Below, in pieces: positions 19,519-28,105 of a DNA stretch of 64,000 nt. The first letter of the stretch is position 1. Each line of letters starts with the position of its first letter. Under the pieces are notes generated by a model. It did not search any database. It saw only the letters and a list, made by a program, of their open reading frames with translations, and was not told the DNA's origin. Position numbers and translations under genes: made by a program. Origin of the DNA: Neptunomonas marina (GTDB lineage Bacteria > Pseudomonadota > Gammaproteobacteria > Pseudomonadales > Balneatricaceae); NCBI RefSeq assembly GCF_004005935.1, contig NZ_SACQ01000006.1:1-64000 (forward strand). The letters are read 5' to 3'.

Positions 19519-19585
19519 TATTTCAGGTGACGCTAGAAACGCTGCGCTGGTAAACTATCGTGCCTGTTTTTTAGAGGAAAGATGT

Positions 19586-20203
19586 GTGTCTGTTAAGTAT
19601 GTAGCGGAATCAAAGCTCCCGATGCCGTGGGGTGTTTTCACAATGGTTGGCTTTGAAGATATCGAAACGGGGAAAGAGCATGTGGCGCTAGTTTACGGTG
19701 ATGTAGCTGGTGATACACCAGTGCTAGCCCGTATCCACTCTGAATGCCTAACAGGAGACGCGCTTTTTAGCTTACGTTGTGATTGTGGTTTCCAGTTACA
19801 GGAAGCGCTACAACGTATCGCAGAAGCAGGCTCTGGTGTTTTGCTTTACCTACGCCAAGAGGGGCGTGGAATTGGCTTGCTCAATAAGATTAAGGCGTAC
19901 CACCTACAAGACCAAGGTGCAGACACGGTAGAGGCGAACGAACAGTTAGGCTTTGCTGCGGATATGCGTGATTACTCTATGTGCGAGCCGATGTTGGAGC
20001 ATTTAGGTATTACATCGGTGCAGCTAATGACAAATAATCCGCGCAAAGTGGCGGCGCTCGAAACATACGGCGTCAAAGTTGCTGGGCGTGTACCGTTGCA
20101 AGTGGGCAAAAACCGTCATAACGAAGGCTACTTGGCGACCAAAATGGGCAAGCTTGGCCATATGATGACAGAGCATCACTTCAATGCGGAAGACAAAGAT
20201 TAA
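19586..20203 (+). CDS. ribA: GTP cyclohydrolase II
   Basis: RibA opens GTP to the diaminopyrimidine that feeds RibD. The 205-residue protein has all hallmarks: the zinc cysteines in [27 protein letters not shown], and the C-terminal LLTNNP-like motif (LMTNNPRKV). The GTG at 19586 is chosen for its AGAGGAAAG ribosome-binding site and the match to the E. coli N-terminus; the frame is open into the kinase gene. It supplies the activity that the RibBA of this window seems to lack. Confidence 0.97.
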   Translation: MSVKYVAESKLPMPWGVFTMVGFEDIETGKEHVALVYGDVAGDTPVLARIHSECLTGDALFSLRCDCGFQLQEALQRIAEAGSGVLLYLRQEGRGIGLLNKIKAYHLQDQGADTVEANEQLGFAADMRDYSMCEPMLEHLGITSVQLMTNNPRKVAALETYGVKVAGRVPLQVGKNRHNEGYLATKMGKLGHMMTEHHFNAEDKD

Positions 20204-20224
20204 ATTCTGGTCATTACCGCAATG

Positions 20225-20252
20225 AAAAAGGGCTTCATATGAAGCCCTTTTT
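20225..20252 (+). terminator. Terminator of ribA
   Basis: The stem AAAAAGGGCTTC with GAAGCCCTTTTTT has an ATAT loop. It is nearly symmetrical, so it may also serve the convergent lipoprotein gene. Confidence 0.88.
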
Positions 20253-20268
20253 TGTGTTTCCGGCTAAC

Positions 20269-21363
20269 TTAGTCAGCTCGGAATACGTGGTTAGACGAGT
20301 AGTAAACCTTATTGCTTAGGTCTTCTGAACTCCATGCAGTGATCGACAGGATATAGTAGTTGTCTTTCACCAGTGAAACGCTGTCTGGCAAGGTGAAGCT
20401 GTTTGCATCGCCAGGAATAATCTCTTGCCATACAAACAGGTCGTTTGTCATACGCGGCGAGTAAGTCAGAATAGCCGTATTGAGCAGCTCCTCAAGCGCG
20501 TCTTTTTCGTCATCTGCAGCGAGTAATAATTGATTCTGTAGTGAGTAGATATTACCGAAGAGGTTTAGGCTGTCTACCTTGCTCTTATCAAAGATACTAA
20601 CCGTGATGTGTTCTAGGTTTGTGGCTTCTGCAGAGAAGTTGGCGTAGTTCCACTTGATGGAGCGTGGGTTTGAAGAGTCAAACTCGACCACATAATCTGC
20701 GCTACCATCGGTGTAGAACGTGGTGTTGAGCGGGAATACTTCAACTTTACCGCGCGCACCAAGCTGGTGGTTGATGCAACCATCTACAGAAACGTAGTCG
20801 GAGCCATTGATATCGTATGGCCCTGTCCATGCGCTAAGCTCTTCGTTGAAGCCGACGTCAGTAAAGAATACTTGGCTAGTTTGGTCGACTGCACCTGTGC
20901 CGTAGCCGATTTCGTAAGTTGAGTCTTTATCGTTGTAGCGCCCTGCAAGCGTGATCGTATTGCGGTCCTGACAATCTTTATATTTGTAGGAAACAATCGC
21001 TTCGCCCGGTTCACCACCCTCTAGGGCGCCTGGTGACGTTAGGTGCTGCATAAAGATATGCCCCACACTAAAGTCGTCTCGGTCATAGTCAGGGCTTTCG
21101 ATGTAGAAACCGATAAATTGGTTTTTAACGCTGAAGGTATCGCCGTCGTTAGACTTTACAATACCATCATCATCAGGTGTTGGATCAACAGTGCCGCCGT
21201 CTCCATCGTCACCATTGTCGCCACCGCTGTTATCGCCGCCGTTGTCACCAGAGTTATCTGTAGGCGGGTTAGTCAGCAAGGTGTCATCACCACCTCCGCC
21301 ACCGCAGGCTGTTAGCATCGCGCATAGAATTAGGTAGCTGAGAGGCCGTACTGGAAATCTCAT
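20269..21363 (-). CDS. Secreted lipoprotein with Asp/Gly-rich linker, function unknown
   Basis: This 364-residue protein has a lipoprotein signal (LCAMLTAC, lipid Cys about 21) and a Gly run. A low-complexity linker rich in Asp, Gly and Asn (about 22-65) is followed by a probable beta-rich domain. The linker would hold the domain away from the membrane. I do not recognise the C-terminal domain; DxDG-like acidic repeats in the linker could bind calcium (inference). It is a separate unit from the lpoB operon, with a stem-loop between them. Confidence 0.8.
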   Translation of the reverse strand: MRFPVRPLSYLILCAMLTACGGGGGDDTLLTNPPTDNSGDNGGDNSGGDNGDDGDGGTVDPTPDDDGIVKSNDGDTFSVKNQFIGFYIESPDYDRDDFSVGHIFMQHLTSPGALEGGEPGEAIVSYKYKDCQDRNTITLAGRYNDKDSTYEIGYGTGAVDQTSQVFFTDVGFNEELSAWTGPYDINGSDYVSVDGCINHQLGARGKVEVFPLNTTFYTDGSADYVVEFDSSNPRSIKWNYANFSAEATNLEHITVSIFDKSKVDSLNLFGNIYSLQNQLLLAADDEKDALEELLNTAILTYSPRMTNDLFVWQEIIPGDANSFTLPDSVSLVKDNYYILSITAWSSEDLSNKVYYSSNHVFRAD

Positions 21364-21569
21364 TTAATACTCCTGTTAAATGAACCGGATTCAAGAAGCT
21401 GGGATAGCATTCCCTGCTGGTTTGAATAGTTATTGTAATCCATAAAGAGTGCTTCTGCCGGGTCAGCCCAGGGAGATGCGTACGTTTTGATGGAATAGCT
21501 TTTCTGTCACATTTAATGTGATATCGGCAAGACTAGCACAGTGTTTAAAAATTAAAATAGTGTCGCATG

Positions 21570-21599
21570 GCCGAGTCATCGGTTATCCCATGACTCGGC
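21570..21599 (-). terminator. Stem-loop terminator after the lpoB operon
   Basis: A perfect 10-bp stem (GCCGAGTCAT with ATGACTCGGC) and a 10-base loop are followed, on the minus strand, by a T-rich but interrupted stretch (CACTATTTTAATTTTT). Confidence 0.65.
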
Positions 21600-21608
21600 G
21601 CATGTAGA

Positions 21609-22139
21609 TCAGAGAAACTTCTGCTTTGCGCGACCTAGCGGCAAAACATCTGACCACTGGCCAACCATCTCGCCGTCGATCTTGAACATCTTAAACTCGA
21701 GCTTGAAGAACGCTAGCTCTGCGCCATCTTGGCCATACTGGCGAGTAGAGGAGAGTTCTGTTTTTACAACATAGTCGAACCGTGTTGCGGAAGTGTCCAC
21801 AAGGCGAGCAACACCTGAGTTAAGGATCGTTTCGGTGATACGGTCGTGAATATCCTGCATACGGATATTTTCGTTGTCGGTGTTGTTCTGTAAACGCGCT
21901 ACGATCAAACGTGGACGTTTATTGCCCCAGCTTTGCACAATTCGGGAACTGAGCATTTTATTGGTCACGTTTTCTGCAAACGCGGTGTAATCCGCCATAG
22001 TAAGCTCAGTATCAAGGTGCGCACGGGTATTTGAGTCCAGTACGGATACACCCGCTTGGCCGCCGGGCCCAGGCATTGTGTTACAACCAACCAGTGCTGT
22101 AGCGATCAGGCTTGCGCCGACAAAGTTAAGCAGTTTCAT
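21609..22139 (-). CDS. lpoB: Penicillin-binding protein activator LpoB-like lipoprotein
   Basis: LpoB is the outer-membrane lipoprotein that reaches PBP1b and stimulates peptidoglycan synthesis in enterobacteria. This 176-residue protein has a lipobox (ATALVGCNT, lipid Cys about 19), then the LpoB/TolB-N-like domain with D..SRIVQ, VARLQNNTDNENIRMQDIHDRI and a closing LGR element. The proline-rich disordered linker of E. coli LpoB is much shorter here. It is the last gene of a five-gene operon, next to ycfL as in E. coli. Confidence 0.88.
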   Translation of the reverse strand: MKLLNFVGASLIATALVGCNTMPGPGGQAGVSVLDSNTRAHLDTELTMADYTAFAENVTNKMLSSRIVQSWGNKRPRLIVARLQNNTDNENIRMQDIHDRITETILNSGVARLVDTSATRFDYVVKTELSSTRQYGQDGAELAFFKLEFKMFKIDGEMVGQWSDVLPLGRAKQKFL

Positions 22140-22160
22140 CTTTATAGCTCCTAGGCTGTT

Positions 22161-22619
22161 TTACTGAGATTTTTGAGATTGTTTATGGGACTCGATAAAA
22201 AGATCGTCGGGGTAGCGGACCATCACTTGAATCTGGTGTGCGGTGTCAGACTTTCCTACGCTTTGCACTGTTTTGACTTGGCGGGGACCCAAGGTGAAGC
22301 GATGCCAAACGTTGTTGTCGTTAATATCAAAGCCAGCTTCATCCTGCCATTTGATTAGGTATTCAAGGCTCAAGCGTTGATCGCTGCGGTTTTCCAGCTG
22401 GAACTGGGCGCGAGTAAAGTTACCCACCTTGCCAAACTTCACGTCGCGGTAGATCAGGTTGTCGAGCAAACTTTTATGCCCTAGCACCAACTGAGCGCGT
22501 GGGTGGCTATCATTGACGAGCGCACGTTGCACTTGATCTTCGGTTCGTACCGTATTACAGCCAGTGATCATGGAAGCCGTTAGGGCGCAGAGCGCGATAC
22601 GGGAAAGCACTTTATTCAT
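22161..22619 (-). CDS. ycfL: YcfL family (DUF1425) lipoprotein
   Basis: This 152-residue lipoprotein has a lipobox SMITGCNT and a mature beta-sandwich-like domain with F.R.QFQLENRS and the IKWQDEAGFDI pattern typical of DUF1425. The molecular role is unknown; it is adjacent to lpoB in E. coli as well. ATG 22619 is chosen for the typical signal peptide; the frame extends upstream. It lies between the COG3014-like gene (10 bp away) and lpoB (21 bp away). Confidence 0.85.
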   Translation of the reverse strand: MNKVLSRIALCALTASMITGCNTVRTEDQVQRALVNDSHPRAQLVLGHKSLLDNLIYRDVKFGKVGNFTRAQFQLENRSDQRLSLEYLIKWQDEAGFDINDNNVWHRFTLGPRQVKTVQSVGKSDTAHQIQVMVRYPDDLFIESHKQSQKSQ

Positions 22620-22629
22620 CGGAATGTCC

Positions 22630-24174
22630 TTATTTAATGGGGGCCCACATTTTGTTTTGGTTCGTAGCAACCTTCATCACCTTGCCGATATTGCGGGCGT
22701 AAACGAAGTTGTGACTATCTTTTCGCAGTTTCACCACCTGATTGACGAGCGTCCGGCCTCGGCGGTCAAAGCCCTTGATCCGAATACGAGATAGGTTTTT
22801 TGGCGCTTCGATGCGGGCGGCTAAGAAGCGCTCTGGCAGCGAAATCCATGAACGCATATCGGGATTGGCCATCTCCTGACGGGCATCACCTACCACTTTG
22901 CCAAGAAATCCTAGTTTACTCAGTGCGCGATTCTCGAAGTAGCTACGCACCACATTGACGGTCATATTGAGTTGCTGAAACGGTAAGCTGTCATATTGAT
23001 GGCGCAGTGCAATGCTGTTGATATCGGCGATACTATGCACCCGTGCAAGACGCTTGCCTGAAACCGTTTGGATTTCGAAGCGGTGTATTGGTGAGGTTTC
23101 AGCCTCATAGATCGGTAGTTTGATGGGCAGGGGAACGCCGCCGGCATTGTAGTCAAACTGTACCGTGCGTTTTTCGGGAGAGAAGCCATCTGCAACGATG
23201 ATATGTACGAGTTTGCGGCCGCGGCGAGGCTTCTTCTTCATTGCAGCGGCAGCCGCTTTGATCACCTTGCTCTTTGGATTTAGCTCAAGTGCTTTCTGGT
23301 AGGCGATACGCGCATTATCGCGCAGAGAGCGGTCATCGTAACTATCGAACTCCTGCACCATCCCGGTCATGTAAAAGCCGAAGGGGTTAACGTAAGCGCT
23401 GGGGACTTGGGCGGCTTCCTTGCGGCTTTTGCCGTAGTATTTGTTGATGGTGTCGGTGATACCAAAACCACTGAGGTCGTTACCTTGCTCTTTTTGCTCA
23501 GCTTCCTTTTTGGCCAGCTCTTTTTTAGCCAGTTCTACTTCGTCACGGAAGCGCTTCTTCTCAATGTTTTGCCAATCGATGGAACGGCGGGCAACGTTAT
23601 AAGCTTTCCGTTCGCCCTGCAGCATATAAGCGATCGACTTGTAGTTGAGCATCAAAATCCGCTCAAAAGACTCGCCCGGATAGTCAGTAATCTCGCCAGC
23701 ACCGGTGATCATGGATACTAAATTGGAGGAGGAACTTTGCAGCATGGAACCCAATTTGGAGCCTGCGAACTCTTGTCCCAAAATATGTTCGGCGTCAGCA
23801 AATGCATTGATAGCGGTATCGGTTTGGTTAGCATCGAGTGCAACAAGCCCATGCTCGACTTGAGCAAGAAAACTCTTGCCATCTTTCTCTAAAAAGATGG
23901 TTTTATGCTCTTGCAGCGCTTGGTCGGTTTGCCCCTGCTTGAGTAGGCTTTTAACGGGGTAAAACGCTTTGCTGTAGCCGGCTGCAAACTGACGTCCGCC
24001 TTCGTTGGTAACTTTCTCTTGGCGCGCATGGTCAACGGGCTTGGCTTGTGCAGGCTGCTGGTTTGCGCTGGTTACATTATTGATCAACTCGGCGAATGGA
24101 TTCGCGGCAAGTTGCGTGGTACTGACACTTAGCGCAGTAGCAAGCGCTAACTTCTTCATAAAGCTGGCAGACAT
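22630..24174 (-). CDS. COG3014-like periplasmic protein
   Basis: This exported protein of about 514 residues has a Sec signal (cleavage after about TTQLAA) and no lipobox. TPR-like helical repeats (about 40-300) contain AYQKALELNPKSK and a charged coiled-coil stretch of Glu/Lys/Ala (about 205-225). A C-terminal beta domain follows (HIIVADGFSPEKR onward). It resembles the COG3014 family that accompanies lpoB/ycfL in marine gammaproteobacteria; that association is from memory. Function is unknown. The start could be either of two nearby ATGs (24174 or 24159). Confidence 0.75.
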   Translation of the reverse strand: MSASFMKKLALATALSVSTTQLAANPFAELINNVTSANQQPAQAKPVDHARQEKVTNEGGRQFAAGYSKAFYPVKSLLKQGQTDQALQEHKTIFLEKDGKSFLAQVEHGLVALDANQTDTAINAFADAEHILGQEFAGSKLGSMLQSSSSNLVSMITGAGEITDYPGESFERILMLNYKSIAYMLQGERKAYNVARRSIDWQNIEKKRFRDEVELAKKELAKKEAEQKEQGNDLSGFGITDTINKYYGKSRKEAAQVPSAYVNPFGFYMTGMVQEFDSYDDRSLRDNARIAYQKALELNPKSKVIKAAAAAMKKKPRRGRKLVHIIVADGFSPEKRTVQFDYNAGGVPLPIKLPIYEAETSPIHRFEIQTVSGKRLARVHSIADINSIALRHQYDSLPFQQLNMTVNVVRSYFENRALSKLGFLGKVVGDARQEMANPDMRSWISLPERFLAARIEAPKNLSRIRIKGFDRRGRTLVNQVVKLRKDSHNFVYARNIGKVMKVATNQNKMWAPIK

Positions 24175-24232
24175 CGGGCGTCGCTCCATCTATCGGTAGA
24201 AGTTAGGGCAGACAGAGGTCTGCCCCTCTGGC

Positions 24233-26917
24233 TTAAAAGGTTGGTTTATTCACCTTGGGTGCTTTGCGTTTATGGGGTGCCGGTTTAACCAGTGGGCGTA
24301 GGATATCTCCGCGTTTGGCTTGGCTGCCATTCAGAAAACGGCCCACTGAGCGGTTCGCCTCTACGCTGGATATCTCGATGGTTCCCACTTCTGTCTCCAT
24401 ACTGCCAAAGCTAAGGCCCGTATCTGGGTCGATGAGCGGCTCACCCGGACGCATCAAACGGAACTGTTGACCCGTGCGATAGTCAGCATCAGAACCTCGG
24501 TTGATATAGATCTGGGTATCTGAAGCAGCCCCGAGCACTTTGGCGGGATAAAGGTAGGTGGTCACGCTGTTTACAAGCGCCGATGTGAACTGATCAATCA
24601 GCTGGTTGGTAACCGCTTGTGGGTCACTCGTGTTATCTAGGCGGATATCTTGGTTCACCTTTTGCGCTGCTTTAACCTCGCCGGAGTGGACATCTACAAT
24701 ACGCAGCGTCGCCAGGGCTCGGCCGTCATGGCGAACTTGAGTCCGGTTAACCGCCGCGATCTGTTTGCGCTCGGTATTGATGTAGAAGTCATCGATTGTG
24801 GCGTGAATGAGGTAGTCAGCGCCCGACAGCTCAGCAAGCTGCGGGGGCATATCTGTGCCTTTGGCGATAGCAGTAAAGGATTTTTCATCCAACACTTGAT
24901 CAACTTGGTCGCGCTCTAACAGATTAAAGCGGTTGGTCTGCTGGAGTTTGACGTAGAAATCATTGCTAATACGAGAGACGCCGTTTGCGCGCAGTAGGCG
25001 GTTTCGACCTTGGCGGTTGATCTGCACATCGCCGATGGCCAACGTCATTTTGCCGCCTTTCGCTTTTGACGTGTTCTCAGTTTGATTGGTGCCCGCTATT
25101 TGTGTGTCGGCGCGCAGTAGGTCACCGACGCGCAGTTCTGCTTGGCCTTGGAAGCGGCCAACAGATCGAGCTGCTTCAACGCGCGAAAGGGTCACTGAGC
25201 CGAGCGTTACGTTGGTTTTACCCAGCGAGATACCGGTATCGGGGTCTTTGATCTCCTCACCTTCACGCAGCGCGATTAACGTTTGCCCAGCTCTTAGCTG
25301 GCCATCGTTACCACGGTTGATATACACATCTCCGTTGGCAGAAATGGCGGCAACTTTGATGGGGTAGATCGCGGCCATCAACTCGCGTGTCACGCGGTTG
25401 GCGTAAGCATCCGCTAATAACGTCACGACGCGCGCTTGCGATGCGTTGGCTTCAAGGCTCTCATCAATGCTCACGCGTGCCGAGGTCAGCACGGCGCCAC
25501 TGTGGGCGTCGACGATACGCATATTGCCCTCGACTTTGCCCACTTGGCGGCTAAATACGCGGGATGACCCCGGTAGCTGCGAGCGCTCGGTCGTGATCAT
25601 AAAGCTAGAGACGCTGCCATAGACGAGGAAGTCGGCACCAGCGAGGGTACCCATATCGGAAGGCAGATCTTGGTTATCGGCCAGTGCTTGCGCGAGCTGT
25701 TCGTTGAGCAGCTGGTCCACCTCTTGGCGATCAATCAGTGTGAAGCGTTGTGTTTGGCTGAGGCGGGTCATCAGCGTATCGGTAAAGGCGGGGATGTGCT
25801 CGTTCGCATCGATGCCGGTGCGCGCGGTAGAGTGAGCCTTTACTAACCCAATGGCGATGCGCGGCAGTCCCGGAGTGCCTGCAGAGGCAGATTGTGGCGC
25901 TGTTTTGCCTGCTGTTGCCTGAGTGGAGTCAGCAGCCTGTGCTAAGCGAGCCGAGTCTCCGTTTGCAGGGGTTCCCGATACCACATCGAAAAGGCTGAAG
26001 TTATCTTGGACTTTCGTGAGCGATACCTCTGCAACGCTCTCTTCCAGTCGACCCAGTACGATGCCATCGCTGTTTTTGATCTCTTCGCCAAAGCGGATGA
26101 TGGTGTAGAGGTCGCCAACTTTTGCACCATCAAAATGGCCACGGTTGAGGACCCAAGGCGAAGCGCTCACAATCTGCAGCGGGAAGACTGTGTCGATCAC
26201 GGTTGCAGCGGTTAAACCGGCAACGCGATCAAACGCATCAAGCTGGTCACTGGTTTTAGCTTGTTTGCCACGTTCACTCCAGTCGTCGCGCAGAGTTTTT
26301 GCGCCCGCAATACGGCCAGTTTTCGCATCGATAATACGTACTGAAAAGCGCGCTTTTAATTGCTTTTTCAGTGTTTTCTGGCCGCTATCACTGTAGGGAC
26401 GCGCCATGTTAGCGCTCTTGGCAGACAGCTCTTCGGCCTTTAGGTAGATAAGGTAGTCAGCACCCACTAACTGGCCAAGGTCTTTAAAATCTTTCAGTTG
26501 GTCACTGTAGGCTGCAAAGGTGCCTGAGGCGGCTACCGTGCCTCCTGACACATTAGGCATGTCGGCCACCGCTTTATCTAACACGGCATCGAGTTGGCTA
26601 ACAGAGTCAGTATTGAAACGCTGTTCGAGGACACTGCGGCGCAGCACTGTGCGATCTAGAACATCGAAGCGTTGGCTGGCATTGAGCTTCTCTATAATAC
26701 GGCTCGCTAACGCCTCGGGCACGCCGTTGGGCGTATTCGCGCCTGTGGCGTCGGGGATAAAATCGTTGTGTGCCAGCACCGCAACAACAACGCGATTCTG
26801 GCTAGCCTGAAGTGCTTTTGGCGCAGCGTAAAGGCTTGTTGTAATGAGGCTGACGAGCAACCCCAACAGTGTTGCAAACGCACGCAGCCGCAGCGCTGCC
26901 TGAAAAATCCTATTCAT
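24233..26917 (-). CDS. Triple-repeat CsgG/LpoB + FlgT-C-like periplasmic protein
   Basis: This 894-residue protein has a signal peptide (about 1-31) and no lipid Cys. The same architecture occurs three times: residues about 41-325, 350-603 and 622-876. Each unit has a CsgG/LpoB/TolB-N-like part (R.F.L.DR..VD..L, then GADYLI or equivalent) and a C-terminal module. The module begins YINRG and carries DPDTG in units 2 and 3, then ends SVGRF...GD.LR, like the C-terminal domain of FlgT. In unit 1 the DPDTG position has decayed to NSDG. CsgG itself is a lipidated outer-membrane secretion pore; without lipidation this is more likely a periplasmic scaffold (inference). Confidence 0.8.
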   Translation of the reverse strand: MNRIFQAALRLRAFATLLGLLVSLITTSLYAAPKALQASQNRVVVAVLAHNDFIPDATGANTPNGVPEALASRIIEKLNASQRFDVLDRTVLRRSVLEQRFNTDSVSQLDAVLDKAVADMPNVSGGTVAASGTFAAYSDQLKDFKDLGQLVGADYLIYLKAEELSAKSANMARPYSDSGQKTLKKQLKARFSVRIIDAKTGRIAGAKTLRDDWSERGKQAKTSDQLDAFDRVAGLTAATVIDTVFPLQIVSASPWVLNRGHFDGAKVGDLYTIIRFGEEIKNSDGIVLGRLEESVAEVSLTKVQDNFSLFDVVSGTPANGDSARLAQAADSTQATAGKTAPQSASAGTPGLPRIAIGLVKAHSTARTGIDANEHIPAFTDTLMTRLSQTQRFTLIDRQEVDQLLNEQLAQALADNQDLPSDMGTLAGADFLVYGSVSSFMITTERSQLPGSSRVFSRQVGKVEGNMRIVDAHSGAVLTSARVSIDESLEANASQARVVTLLADAYANRVTRELMAAIYPIKVAAISANGDVYINRGNDGQLRAGQTLIALREGEEIKDPDTGISLGKTNVTLGSVTLSRVEAARSVGRFQGQAELRVGDLLRADTQIAGTNQTENTSKAKGGKMTLAIGDVQINRQGRNRLLRANGVSRISNDFYVKLQQTNRFNLLERDQVDQVLDEKSFTAIAKGTDMPPQLAELSGADYLIHATIDDFYINTERKQIAAVNRTQVRHDGRALATLRIVDVHSGEVKAAQKVNQDIRLDNTSDPQAVTNQLIDQFTSALVNSVTTYLYPAKVLGAASDTQIYINRGSDADYRTGQQFRLMRPGEPLIDPDTGLSFGSMETEVGTIEISSVEANRSVGRFLNGSQAKRGDILRPLVKPAPHKRKAPKVNKPTF

Positions 26918-26944
26918 AGTGTCTTCTTTCCTTAGGCAAGCTGT

Positions 26945-27895
26945 TTATTTTTGCGGTGTGCGCAGAATATCGCCAACGCCGATGGGCGCGTTGGTGGCAT
27001 CAAGTTCTTTAACAACCTTTGCCACGGTGAATTTCGGGTTGATACGGCTTACTTTGACTTGGCCAACATACTCTTCTGAGGCACCTAGCGACTCGCCGGT
27101 ATCCGGGTCGATCATCTCTTCGCCGGCGTAGAACACATCGAAAATATCCCCAACCTTGAGTCCGCCATCTTTACCACGGTTGATAAAGACGTTGCCACGG
27201 CGGTCACGCTTAACGACTTTCATCGGATAAACCGCGTTAACAAATTGGTCTGCGAGCTGGCCGGCCACGGTCTTCGCCATCTTGGTAAAACGCTTACTGC
27301 TAGGGACTGCACCGCGTCCATTCACGACGCCTTGACCGATATTAAATTTGTCGGACAGGCTGAAGTTAGCAACCACCTGGCCCGTTGCCGTATCGATCAT
27401 CTTGGCACTAATCTGGAGAAACCCTACATCGGTACGCTTATATTTGGAGTCGAAATTGGGCAGCTTTTTGTGCGCGCTGTAGAACTTAAAGTCTTGAATG
27501 GTAGGCAGAATGAGGTAGTTCGCGTTATTAAGCACGCCTGATGCGGCGGCATCTCCTTTTGCAAGATCTGAACTTGCGAACTCTTGTTCTTCTAAAACAG
27601 CGGCTAAATCGGCTTTGTTGCGGCTCAGTACGCGAAATTTGCGTGTCGCTCGGAAGGATGCTTCTAGTTCATCCCAGATAATATCGAGTTTAAGGCGCTT
27701 CTTTGCATTGCCTTTAACGCCGTCTCCAACAGTTGGTTCTTTGATCGCCACGGCGGGCTGGGTGCTCTCTTGAGCATAACTTTGTGTAGCGAAAAGTAAG
27801 GTGAGTGCGGTGGCGATAAGCCAAATGGGGCGAAGCAACGTGACCATCTCTGCAAATATCCGTCTTAAAAGTTTGCGGGCAGGAGAAGATGGCAT
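26945..27895 (-). CDS. Single-unit CsgG/FlgT-C-like periplasmic protein
   Basis: This 316-residue protein has a signal peptide ending QSYAQ, a CsgG/LpoB-like domain (about 50-220, F.VLSR, NANYLILPTI), then a FlgT-C-like module with FINRGKDGGLK, IDPDTGESLG and GVGDILR. There is no lipid Cys after the signal. It is the first gene of the operon and a one-unit relative of the 894-residue protein 27 bp downstream. The start may be ATG 27895 or the internal ATG 27847, which gives a more typical signal peptide. Confidence 0.78.
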   Translation of the reverse strand: MPSSPARKLLRRIFAEMVTLLRPIWLIATALTLLFATQSYAQESTQPAVAIKEPTVGDGVKGNAKKRLKLDIIWDELEASFRATRKFRVLSRNKADLAAVLEEQEFASSDLAKGDAAASGVLNNANYLILPTIQDFKFYSAHKKLPNFDSKYKRTDVGFLQISAKMIDTATGQVVANFSLSDKFNIGQGVVNGRGAVPSSKRFTKMAKTVAGQLADQFVNAVYPMKVVKRDRRGNVFINRGKDGGLKVGDIFDVFYAGEEMIDPDTGESLGASEEYVGQVKVSRINPKFTVAKVVKELDATNAPIGVGDILRTPQK

Positions 27896-28105
27896 CGCAG
27901 TGCGAACGCGCTAAATGCATACTTCCCTGTTACGTTCTGCTGACCAAACAGCGGCAGTTAATCATTAACTGCAAATGAACCTTATTTAGCGCTGCTAAGA
28001 ATAACAGCAGGAAGTGCATCTTTGTAGAGACGTTTGCTATTAGTAACTATTTTTTTCAAACGCCTGCTTGATTCTTGACAATAATGCTTGAAGTGGCAGA
28101 AGTAT

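Noticed and set aside
24255-26810. Open frames antisense to the triple CsgG-like gene
   Set aside because: They are frame shadows of a long repetitive gene with no family resemblance.
28005-28105. Hidden continuation of Dxs after its stop codon in another frame
   Set aside because: Reading the next frames gives Lys/Ser/Arg-rich residues with no resemblance to the Dxs C-terminus, so a simple frameshift is not supported.
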